A stretch of DNA of 34,377 bases, from NCBI RefSeq assembly GCF_004348525.1, contig NZ_SMKG01000038.1:1-34377 (forward strand), given 5' to 3'. The DNA comes from Micromonospora sp. 15K316. GTDB taxonomy: Bacteria; Actinomycetota; Actinomycetes; Mycobacteriales; Micromonosporaceae. Both the position numbers and the translations under genes were made by a program. This document shows, piece by piece, positions 1 to 6,660 of this stretch (position 1 is the stretch's first letter; every line of letters begins with the position of its first letter). The notes under the pieces are model-generated. The model made no database searches, was not told the DNA's origin, and worked only from the letters and a program-made list of their open reading frames with translations.

Positions 1-50
1 CCCCAACGCCCGCCCGACGCCCGAACCGCAGGCCTCAGGCTCCAGCAGGT

Positions 51-79
51 TTGACTCCCGGCGTTTACTCAGCGATAGT
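51..79 (+). promoter_or_regulatory. Predicted promoter of the ars operon, probably leaderless
   Basis: TTGACT at 51-56 matches the -35 consensus at five of six bases. After exactly 17 bases, GATAGT at 74-79 matches a -10 box at four of six. A transcript would start near 86-87, which is the A of the ATG at 87. No Shine-Dalgarno sequence precedes that ATG, so a leaderless message is likely; these are common in actinomycetes. The TTG at 51 is part of the -35 box and is not taken as a start codon. Confidence 0.65.
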
Positions 80-87
80 TGAGTCAA
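51..87. promoter_or_regulatory. Nested inverted repeats over the ars promoter, candidate ArsR operator
   Basis: TTGACTC at 51-57 is repeated inverted as GAGTCAA at 81-87. Inside it, ACTCA at 67-71 and TGAGT at 80-84 form a second inverted repeat, and TTGA-G-TCAA at 79-87 is a short palindrome over the start codon. Together they cover the -35 box, -10 box and start. ArsR-family dimers usually bind such short dyads and block transcription, so autorepression by the first gene product is the natural inference. Confidence 0.55.
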
Positions 88-776
88 TGAACGCTGAGCT
101 TGCTTCCCTGGCCGGGCGCGCACGGATCCACGCCGCACTCGGCGACCCCGCGCGCCTGGCGATCGTGGACGCGCTCACCCTCGGCGACGCCTCCCCCGGC
201 GAGATCGCCCACACCCTCGACATGCCGACCAACCTCGTCGCCCACCACGTCAAGGTGCTCACCGAAGCCGGCCTCGTCGTCCGCGGCCGATCCGAGGGCG
301 ACCGGCGGCGCACCTACCTGCGACTTCAGCCGGCAGCCCTGGCCGCCGCCCTCACCCCTCCCCCGCTGGCCGATGTGGGACGGGTGGTCTTTGTCTGCAC
401 CCACAACTCCGCCCGCTCCCAGCTGGCCGCCGCCCTGTGGAAGCGACGCACCCATGGGGAAGCCGCCTCGGCCGGCACCAAGCCTGCGACCCGAGTGCAT
501 CCCCGCGCGCTTGCCGTGGCCCACCGTCACGACCTCGACCTCAACCCTGCCGGCACCGCACACGTCAGCGTCGTTGTCCGCGACGACGACCTGGTCATCG
601 CCGTCTGCGACAACGCCCACGAAGAGCTCACCGGACCGGTTCGCCCCCGCCTGCACTGGTCCGTGCCGGACCCGGTCCGCATCGACACCGACGAAGCGTT
701 CGAGGCGGCCTACGCCGACCTCGCCGACCGCATCGAGCGCGTCGCCCCCACCCCCATGTTGAGAGGCACCCGATGA
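87..776 (+). CDS. arsR: ArsR-family regulator fused to an arsenate-reductase-like LMW phosphatase domain
   Basis: The 229-residue protein has an N-terminal winged helix (about residues 8-90; recognition region near DMPTNLVAHHVKVL) of the ArsR/SmtB type, then a low-molecular-weight tyrosine phosphatase/ArsC domain (about 98-220). The P-loop is CTHNSAR (Cys104, Arg110), another cysteine is Cys174 (VCDN), and the DP motif has Asp195. The helix-turn-helix part has no cysteine, so the classical ArsR cysteine site for arsenite is absent; sensing may use the phosphatase-domain cysteines (inference). ATG 87 is chosen because the promoter places the transcript start there. The stop overlaps the next start (ATGA). 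Such fusions occur in actinobacterial arsenic operons. It is probably a repressor, perhaps also an enzyme. Confidence 0.85.
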   Translation: MNAELASLAGRARIHAALGDPARLAIVDALTLGDASPGEIAHTLDMPTNLVAHHVKVLTEAGLVVRGRSEGDRRRTYLRLQPAALAAALTPPPLADVGRVVFVCTHNSARSQLAAALWKRRTHGEAASAGTKPATRVHPRALAVAHRHDLDLNPAGTAHVSVVVRDDDLVIAVCDNAHEELTGPVRPRLHWSVPDPVRIDTDEAFEAAYADLADRIERVAPTPMLRGTR

Positions 777-1390
777 CCGACATCAGCGCCCGCATTCAAC
801 AGGAGATCACCCTCGACCAGCAGCTCGCCCTGCACACCGCAGCAACCCGGCTGGCCGAGGAGTTCGACGGCATCTACGGCATCGAGACCATCGAGAGGTT
901 CCTGCACAGCAGCTACGACCAGTTCGCCAGCGCCGCCAGCATCCCGAACTACCTTCCGCTGCTCGCCGAGCGCTTCGCCCGCCAGCGGTTGCAGGCCCTC
1001 GCCCGGGTCGAGGGACACCACCGCGACGGCCGGCCCGTCGTGCTGTTCCTGTGCACCCACAACGCCGGCCGCTCCCAGATGGCCCTGGGCTTCTTCACCC
1101 ACCTCGCCGGCGACCACGCCATCGCCTGGTCCGGCGGCAGCGAACCCGGCATCGACATCTCCGAGGAGTTCCCCAAGCCGTGGACCGACGAGGTGGTCCA
1201 CGCCACCGATGTGGTCGTCACGATGGGGTGCGGCGACGCGTGCCCAGTCTTCCCCGGTACCCGTTACGAGAACTGGGACATCGACGACCCAGCGGGCCTC
1301 AACGTCGCCGATGTGCGGCCGATCCGCGACGAGATCGAACGCCGGGTCCGCCGGCTCCTCAATGACCTGCACCTCCCCGCCACCCGATAA
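773..1390 (+). CDS. arsC: Arsenate reductase (LMW-PTP/thioredoxin type) with N-terminal helical domain
   Basis: The 205-residue protein would reduce arsenate to arsenite in the cytosol. Residues 1-80 are a predicted helical domain found on some actinobacterial ArsC proteins; the phosphatase fold runs from about 88 to 200. The P-loop is CTHNAGR (Cys94, Arg100), redox cysteines sit in MGCGDAC (Cys153, Cys157), and the DDP general-acid motif is at 171-173. Against the second ArsC of this operon, about 15 residues are missing between Gly126 and Ile127, where the sibling has the segment around NPVAVEAMREAG. The loss is in frame and removes a helix of the fold, so activity is uncertain. The start overlaps the upstream stop. 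Confidence 0.85.
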   Translation: MTDISARIQQEITLDQQLALHTAATRLAEEFDGIYGIETIERFLHSSYDQFASAASIPNYLPLLAERFARQRLQALARVEGHHRDGRPVVLFLCTHNAGRSQMALGFFTHLAGDHAIAWSGGSEPGIDISEEFPKPWTDEVVHATDVVVTMGCGDACPVFPGTRYENWDIDDPAGLNVADVRPIRDEIERRVRRLLNDLHLPATR

Positions 1391-1442
1391 CCCACTACGC
1401 CCCGATGGCCGGGACAGTCAGATCATGGGAGAGAAAACACTG

Positions 1443-2189
1443 ATGACCATCGCACTCCGACGGCGTCTGCTGGCCGAGTTCATCGGCACTGCTCTACTGG
1501 TCACCGCCGTCGTGGGCTCCGGCATCATGGCCGCCACACTCTCTCCCGGCGACGTCGGGCTCCAGTTGCTGGAGAACTCGATCGCCACCGCTCTCGCCCT
1601 CGGCGCGCTGATCCTGATCTTCGGTCCGGTCTCCGGTGCCCACTTCAACCCGGTCGTCTCCGCCGCCGATTGGTTCCTCGGCCGTCGCGCCGGGACCGGA
1701 CTGACCCTGCGCGACCTCGGCGGGTATGTCGTCGCCCAGGTCCTCGGAGCGATCGGTGGGTCGATCCTGGCGAACCTGATGTTCGACCTGTCCGCCGTGG
1801 CATGGTCGAGCAAGGACCGCGCCGCCGGCAACCTGTGGATCGGCGAGGTCGTCGCCACCACCGGTCTGATCCTGCTGATCTTCGCCCTCGCCGGCTCCGG
1901 CCGCGCCCCGGTCGCCCCCGCCGCGGTCGGCGCCTACATCGGCGCGGCGTACTGGTTCACCTCGTCGACCTCGTTCGCCAACCCTGCGGTGACGATCGGC
2001 CGGGCTTTCACCGACACCTTCGCCGGCATCGCACCCACCTCTGTGCCCGGGTTCGTCGTCGCCCAGGTGGTCGGCCTGGCCGTCGGCGTCGGTCTGCTCG
2101 CCGCGCTCTACCCCGACGCCGGCCGGGCCGCCGACCAGGTCGTGGTTCCCACCCACGAGCGTGACCCGGCATTGGACGGCCGCCCATGA
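1443..2189 (+). CDS. MIP-family channel (aquaporin/aquaglyceroporin, AqpS-like)
   Basis: This 248-residue polytopic membrane protein belongs to the major intrinsic protein family. It has about six hydrophobic segments and the two half-helix motifs, HFNPV (Asn69) and FANPAV (Asn180). In ars operons lacking an active pump, such as that of Sinorhizobium meliloti, an aquaglyceroporin lets arsenite made by ArsC run out down its gradient; the same role is inferred here. ATG 1443 is preferred over ATG 1425 because GGGAG at 1428-1432 is well placed upstream. The stop overlaps the next gene (ATGA). Water or glycerol transport cannot be excluded from sequence. Confidence 0.85.
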   Translation: MTIALRRRLLAEFIGTALLVTAVVGSGIMAATLSPGDVGLQLLENSIATALALGALILIFGPVSGAHFNPVVSAADWFLGRRAGTGLTLRDLGGYVVAQVLGAIGGSILANLMFDLSAVAWSSKDRAAGNLWIGEVVATTGLILLIFALAGSGRAPVAPAAVGAYIGAAYWFTSSTSFANPAVTIGRAFTDTFAGIAPTSVPGFVVAQVVGLAVGVGLLAALYPDAGRAADQVVVPTHERDPALDGRP

Positions 2190-2374
2190 CTGTCCCGAGC
2201 CCTAAGCACGGTGAGACGGGCAGGCGTTACCGCGACCTACTCAACCCGCCGCGTCCCGCCGGCCGCTACCGGCCGCTCGACCGCAACAGCGACCCCGACC
2301 GGTTCCTGCCTTCACTCCGCCCCGGGGCGCCCATGAACCGGCCCTACGACCTGTGCTCCGAGGAAGGCATCTGA
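2186..2374 (+). CDS. Uncharacterised 62-residue protein of the ars operon
   Basis: A short reading frame fits between the channel and the second ArsC, overlapping both: its ATG overlaps the channel stop, and its TGA overlaps the arsC ATG (TGATG). The product is rich in Pro and Arg, has one cysteine near the C-terminus (PYDLCSEEGI), and shows no signal peptide or membrane segment. I recognise no family. The tight coupling at both ends argues that it is translated; it may only carry ribosomes to arsC, or it may be a small partner protein. Confidence 0.6.
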   Translation: MTVPSPKHGETGRRYRDLLNPPRPAGRYRPLDRNSDPDRFLPSLRPGAPMNRPYDLCSEEGI

Positions 2375-2778
2375 TGTCCAAGCCCAGCGTCCTGTTCGTC
2401 TGCGTGCACAACGCCGGCCGCTCTCAGATGGCCGCCGGCTGGCTGCGCCACCTCGGAGGCGACGCCGTCGAGGTCCGCTCCGCCGGCTCCGAACCCGCTG
2501 AGCAGATCAACCCGGTGGCGGTGGAGGCCATGCGCGAGGCCGGCATCGACATCACCGCCAACAAGCCGAAGATCCTCGACTACGCCACCGCCGAAGCCTC
2601 CGACGTCATCATCACGATGGGTTGCGGCGACGTCTGCCCGGCCTTTCCTGGCAAGCGGTACGAGGACTGGAAGCTCGAGGACCCGGCCGGCCAAAGCCTG
2701 GACACAGTCCGCCGCATCCGTGACGAGATCCGCACCCGGGTGGAGGACCTCCTCGCCGACCTCACCCCCACCGCCTGA
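2374..2778 (+). CDS. arsC: Arsenate reductase ArsC (thioredoxin-coupled, LMW-PTP fold)
   Basis: The 134-residue protein has the standard length for stand-alone thioredoxin-linked ArsC. The P-loop CVHNAGR carries Cys10 and Arg16, the redox pair lies in MGCGDVC (Cys84, Cys88), and Asp103 is in the EDP acid motif. Unlike the longer ArsC upstream, it keeps the complete region between SAGSEP and GIDI. It is the most canonical of the three phosphatase-fold proteins here and the likeliest working reductase. Electrons would come from thioredoxin; a broken thioredoxin reductase gene lies just downstream. Confidence 0.92.
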   Translation: MSKPSVLFVCVHNAGRSQMAAGWLRHLGGDAVEVRSAGSEPAEQINPVAVEAMREAGIDITANKPKILDYATAEASDVIITMGCGDVCPAFPGKRYEDWKLEDPAGQSLDTVRRIRDEIRTRVEDLLADLTPTA

Positions 2779-2846
2779 CACCGTCCACCTCCGCCGCCCG
2801 CTACCCGTAGTCCGGGTGGCGGGCGGACCGAGCGAGGAACCCTCGT

Positions 2847-2984
2847 GCCCGACCCCACCTGAAGATCGTGTACGTGGGCGAGCATGCCTACCAAGCCCAG
2901 GCGATCATCCTCGCCACCGGGTCCGCCTGGCGGCCCCTCGGCGTCCCCGGCGAACAGGAACTCCTCGGCACGATGCTGCGATGA
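2847..2984 (+). pseudogene. Thioredoxin reductase remnant (about 42 codons)
   Basis: From 2859 one frame reads LKIVYVGEHAYQAQ followed by AIILATGSAWRPLGVPGEQE. These are the beta-sheet, the ATG FAD-domain motif and the VPGE segment of bacterial thioredoxin reductase. The nucleotide-binding start, the CxxC centre and the C-terminus are missing. The frame ends at TGA 2982-2984, which overlaps the ATG of the next gene. Thioredoxin reductase genes often close actinobacterial ars operons, so this is a deletion scar of the original operon end. Confidence 0.75.
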
Positions 2985-3262
2985 GCAACCCCTACGACAC
3001 GGGCCGATTCGCCGAGGTCACCGACCTCGACAAGGTCAACTCCCTTCCCGACGTCGCGCGAGTCGTCGAGGAAATGCTCAACGACCTCCGCGAACACCCC
3101 GCGGACTGGGAGAACCCGACGCTGGAACGCTTCCTCGACGCGCTCTCAGCAAGCCTCGACGCCCTTCCACGCCTCTACGCCAGCCGCGGTACAGCCCTCC
3201 CCGACCAACCCACCTGGAAGACCTTCGCCGAGGCCCTCGTCATGGCCAGCGGCTACGAATGA
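2981..3262 (+). CDS. DUF7660-like small protein
   Basis: This 93-residue soluble protein has the pattern W-ENPTLERFLDAL followed by W-K-FAEAL and a terminal YE, resembling the DUF7660 group of small acidic actinobacterial proteins of unknown function. Its ATG overlaps the stop of the thioredoxin reductase remnant, so translation may be coupled to whatever reads through the scar. It may be a late arrival from the deletion and not part of arsenic resistance. The family assignment rests on pattern memory only. Confidence 0.6.
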   Translation: MSNPYDTGRFAEVTDLDKVNSLPDVARVVEEMLNDLREHPADWENPTLERFLDALSASLDALPRLYASRGTALPDQPTWKTFAEALVMASGYE

Positions 3263-3330
3263 CCCACCAGGAAGATCCGCACTTCCTAGACCCACCGACA
3301 AGCGTGTCCTGGGTCCGGCTAGACCTGCCG

Positions 3331-3359
3331 GGGCCTGTCTCGCCAACGGTGTTTCCGGC
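3331..3359 (+). repeat. Left terminal inverted repeat of the IS256 element
   Basis: The 29 bases pair with the reverse complement of 4696-4724. The inner 15 bases (AACGGTGTTTCCGGC) are identical and the outer part shares GGGnCTGT. Confidence 0.8.
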
Positions 3360-3367
3360 GATCTTGG

Positions 3368-4654
3368 TTAGTAGGTTTCAGCGGCTGGGAAGCGGTCGCT
3401 GAAGGTGATGGCGAAGGCGTTCAACGCGGGTTTCCAGCGCATCGTCCATCGGGTGCGGCCTGCTCTGGTGGGGTCCAGGGACCGGGTCACCAGGTACAGA
3501 CACTTCAACGCGGCCTGCTCGTTGGGGAAGTGGCCGCGGGCCTTGACCGCCCGCCGGTAGCGGGCGTTCAACGATTCGATCGCATTCGTCGAGCAGATGA
3601 CCTTGCCGATTTTCAGGTCGTAGTCGAGGAACGGGATGAACTCGGTCCAGGCGTTGTCCCACAGCCGGACCACTGCCGGATACCGGCCGCCCCACTTGTC
3701 GGCCAGGTCGTCGAACGCGGCCCTGGCCGCGTCAGCGTTGACCGCGGTGTAGATCGGCTTGATGTCACGCTTGAGCTCGTCCCAGTACTTGCGGGAAGTC
3801 AACCGGAACGTGTTGCGGATCAGATGGATCACGCAGGTCTGCACCACCGCCTGGGGCCACACATTCGTCACGACCTCGGGCAGGCCCTTGAGACCGTCGC
3901 AGACGAGGAAGAACACGTCCTTCACACCCCGGTTACGCAGGTCGGTCAGCACGCTCATCCAGAACTTCGCGCCCTCACCGCCGGCGCCGGCCCACAGGCC
4001 GAGGATGTCCTTCTCGCCGTCGAGGGTGACCCCGATCGCGGCGTAGAACGGGCGGTTCGCGACCTGCCCATCACGCACCTTCACGATGATGGCGTCGATG
4101 AACACCGCCGCATAAATCTCATCCAACGGCCGATGCGACCAGTCAGTCATCTCCTCGATCACGTTGTCGGTGATCCGGTAAATCGTCTACTTCGACACCG
4201 ACGCCCCGTAGATCTCGGCGAAGTGAGCCGAGATCTCTCCCGTGGTCAGCCCCTTGGCATACAGCGACAACACCACCTCGTCTACCCCTGAGAGGCGCCG
4301 TTGCCGCTTGCGCACGATCTGCGGTTCGAAGGTGCCGGCCCGGTCCCGCGGCACGTCGATCTGCACCGGCCCGGTGCTGTCGGTCAACACCGTCTTCGAC
4401 CGGGTGCCGTTGCGGATATTGCCCGACCCCGCACTGGCCGGATCGTGCTTCTCGTAGCCGAGGTGTTCGGTCATCTCCTCGTTCAACGCGGTCTCCAGGA
4501 CCGTCTTGGTCAACTGGCTCAACAACCCGTCCGGGCCGGTCAGCGACAGCCCTTGTTCCTTCGCGGCCCGGACCAGCTCGGCGGCGGCTTTCGCCTCCGC
4601 CGACGGCTCCGCCCGCTTCCTGCGTCCGGTCTGGTCGTTCAGTGTCGCGGTCAT
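3368..4654 (-). pseudogene. IS256-family transposase interrupted by an in-frame TAG
   Basis: The minus-strand frame from ATG 4654 would encode about 428 residues, the normal IS256 (mutator-type) length. An in-frame TAG at 4187-4189 splits it after GASVSK. Reading resumes without a frame change as TIYRITDNVIEEM, and the rest is intact, with the catalytic regions FIDAIIVKV, LVCDGLKGLPE and STNAIESLNARYRR. A one-base change from GAG would explain the stop. GAGGAGGG precedes the start, and a small hairpin (4671-4687) lies just before it. The element is probably immobile unless the stop is read through. Confidence 0.88.
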
Positions 4655-4670
4655 CACGGCACCCTCCTCA

Positions 4671-4687
4671 CCAGGCACAACGCCTGG
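4671..4687 (-). other. Hairpin before the IS256 transposase ribosome-binding site
   Basis: CCAGGC (4671-4676) and GCCTGG (4682-4687) form a perfect 6-base stem with a 5-base loop, 17 bases upstream of the transposase ATG. Leader hairpins limit read-in expression in many insertion sequences; this is a plausible role, not shown. Confidence 0.4.
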
Positions 4688-4695
4688 CAGGTCAG

Positions 4696-4724
4696 GCCGG
4701 AAACACCGTTAGATCCACAGACCC
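4696..4724 (-). repeat. Right terminal inverted repeat of the IS256 element
   Basis: Reverse-complement partner of 3331-3359, ending in GGGTCTGTGG on the minus strand. It lies upstream of the transposase start. Confidence 0.8.
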
Positions 4725-6135
4725 ACCTGCGGACCGCGACGCTCGACGGCGATCGCCTGGTCCTCACCCACGAACGGCGTGGTTTCCGGCGCAGCACCAC
4801 GGTGACCGCGGTGCCGGCCGCCGAACTGACCACCGACAGCGTGGACTGGACACTGACGCTTCCCGCGCACGGCTCGGCATCCCTCGTACTCACCGTGGAC
4901 GCCGGCCGGCCCGCGCCGGCCCTGGACGCGTCCCCGCCGGTGCCGCACGCGGCGCGCGACGACCTGGCCCGCTGCGTCCGACGCGGACTCGCGGACCTCG
5001 ACGCCCTCCGCGTCACCGTGCCCGGGCTACCGCACGGCGCCGACGTGCCCGCCGCCGGCGCGCCCTGGTTCCTCACCCTCTTCGGCCGCGACAGTCTCAT
5101 CTCGTCGCTGTTCGCACTGCCGTACCGGCCGGAGTTCGCCGCCGGCACCCTGCGCGCCCTCGGCGCCTGCCTCGGCAGTCGCCACGACCCCGCCAGCGTC
5201 GAAGAACCCGGCAAGGTGGTGCACGAACTACGCTTCGGTGAGCTGGCGACGCTCGGCGACGTGCCCTACCGCCGCTACTACGGCACCGTCGACGCGACCC
5301 CGTTGTTCCTGGCACTGCTGGCCGAGTACCACGAGCTGACCGGCGACGACGCGCTCGTCAAAGGCCTGGAAGGCCCGGCGCGGGCCGCCGCCGGCTGGGT
5401 GTGCGGGCAGCTCGACAGACACGGCTACCTGACCTACCGCACGGACGGACCGGGCCTGGTGCACCAGTGCTGGAAGGACTCTGCTGACTCGATCGCATTC
5501 CGGGACGGCACCCCAGCCGCCGGACGGATCGCGGTCAGCGAGGCGCAGGGGTACGCCTTCCGCGGGTTGCTCGGCACCGCCCGACTCGCCGAGCGGATGT
5601 GGGGCGACACGGGATGGGCGGGCGAGCTCGCAACCCGGGCCCGCGCGTTGCGGGCGCGGTTCGCCGACGACTTCTGCTCACCCGACGGGTTCGTGGCACT
5701 GGCCCTCGACGGCGAAGGCCGGGCGGTCGACGCCCTCGCCTCCAACGCCGGGCATGTGCTGTGGTCGGGCATTCTCGCCGACGACTGGGCCTCGGCGGTC
5801 GCGCGGCGGCTGGCTGAGGCTGATTTCTTCTCCGGCTGGGGTGTGCGCACGCTCGCCGAGGGCCAGGCCCCGTACCATCCCACCGGGGCGGAGTGTGGCC
5901 CCACGACACCGCATTCGCGGTGGCCGGTCTTGTCGCCGCCGGCCGGCGGCTTGACGCGGCGCGGATCGCGGAGGGTTTGCTCGCCGCAGCGGCGTATTCA
6001 GACGATCGGCTGCCGGAGGTGCTCACCGGGCTGGCCCGCACTGGGCGCGAGGGTCCTGTACCGTACCCGCATTCCTGCTCGCCACAGGCGTGGGCGGCCG
6101 CGTCTCCATTGGTCCTGCTGACCGCGCTGGGCTAG
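4725..6135 (+). pseudogene. Glycogen debranching enzyme (amylo-alpha-1,6-glucosidase) pseudogene
   Basis: The frame downstream of the IS element encodes the C-terminal three quarters of a GDE-like protein: part of the N-terminal beta domain, then the (alpha/alpha)6 catalytic domain with APWFLTLFGRDSL, EEPGKVVHELR, YYGTVDATPLF and HQCWKDSADS. About 165 N-terminal residues are absent compared with the intact homologue at 11950-14010. Near 5885-5893 the conserved YHxGTVWPxD segment has lost about 10 bases, shifting the frame; reading resumes as VWPHDTAF and runs to TAG 6133-6135. Two independent lesions make it non-functional. It is too divergent to be a recent copy of the intact gene. Confidence 0.85.
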
Positions 6136-6594
6136 CCATGCGTGTCCGGCCGGTCAGGTGATGGCGGGTGTCTGACGGAGGGCTAATGGCGCGTCGTGGT
6201 GAGTTGACCGATGAGGCGAGGCGCCGCTGATCGTGCCGATGCGGCCCCGACCGCCGCTGGCGAGGCACGCCTCGGCGCCCTCACTGAGCGGCCTCGCCGC
6301 ACAACTGTCCGGACCACGCCGGCCCTCAGCTGCGACGCAGGCGCTGCCGCGGGCCAGCGCGCCCGTAGCTCCCAACCGCTCAAGTTCGATCGCCGGCAGC
6401 ATCCTGCGCGAGGTCGACGTCCAGTCGGGCAGCGATCGATGGTGCTTCGGTTTGACCACTTCACGTCCGTCGAAGAGGTATCCAGCTGGAAGTGCCGGGG
6501 CAGGGCGTTGCCTTTGGATAGGCGTCCCATATAACGGCACGGCCTGCACGACGCAGGGGTTCAATGACGGGTACGAGGAGTTCCTCCTGCGACG
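6136..6594. other. 459 bases without a convincing gene; possible IS5 transposase start
   Basis: Open frames here have shadow-like composition and I recognise none with confidence. At 6186 the sequence ATG GCG CGT CGT GGT GAG TTG ACC GAT GAG GCG reads MARRGELTDEA, which resembles the first residues of some IS5-family transposases. The frame then stops at once. It may be an insertion-sequence end fragment. Confidence 0.3.
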
Positions 6595-6638
6595 CCGGCC
6601 CTTCAACCGCGCACTTTCGTGCCCAGTTGAAGGGCCGG
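6595..6638 (-). terminator. Strong hairpin downstream of the BBE-like gene, probable terminator
   Basis: CCGGCCCTTCAAC (6595-6607) and GTTGAAGGGCCGG (6626-6638) are a perfect 13-base inverted repeat. Inside it GCAC-tttc-GTGC forms a second stem. It lies 22 bases beyond the stop of the minus-strand flavoenzyme. There is no clear U-tract, as is common in high-GC actinomycetes. Confidence 0.7.
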
Positions 6639-6660
6639 TGGTCTACGACCGGTCGCGACG

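Larger units (their letters stand above)
3331..4724 (-). mobile_element. IS256-family insertion sequence
   Basis: A 1394-base element is bounded by 29-base imperfect terminal inverted repeats (3331-3359 and 4696-4724) that share the outer pattern GGGnCTGT and an identical inner block AACGGTGTTTCCGGC. It is flanked by ACCTGCCG (3323-3330) and ACCTGCGG (4725-4732), an 8-base near-duplication (7 of 8), the usual IS256 target size. It holds one transposase gene on the minus strand, broken by a stop codon. Its right end abuts a truncated debranching-enzyme gene. Confidence 0.85.

Noticed and set aside
51..86. Twelve-codon N-terminal extension of the ArsR fusion from TTG 51
   Set aside because: The TTG is part of a consensus-like -35 box and the extension would overlap the whole promoter; no ribosome site precedes it.
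4301..4724. Long plus-strand frame running through the IS256 end into the debranching enzyme
   Set aside because: It is antisense to the transposase and joins the pseudogene only by chance through the inverted repeat.
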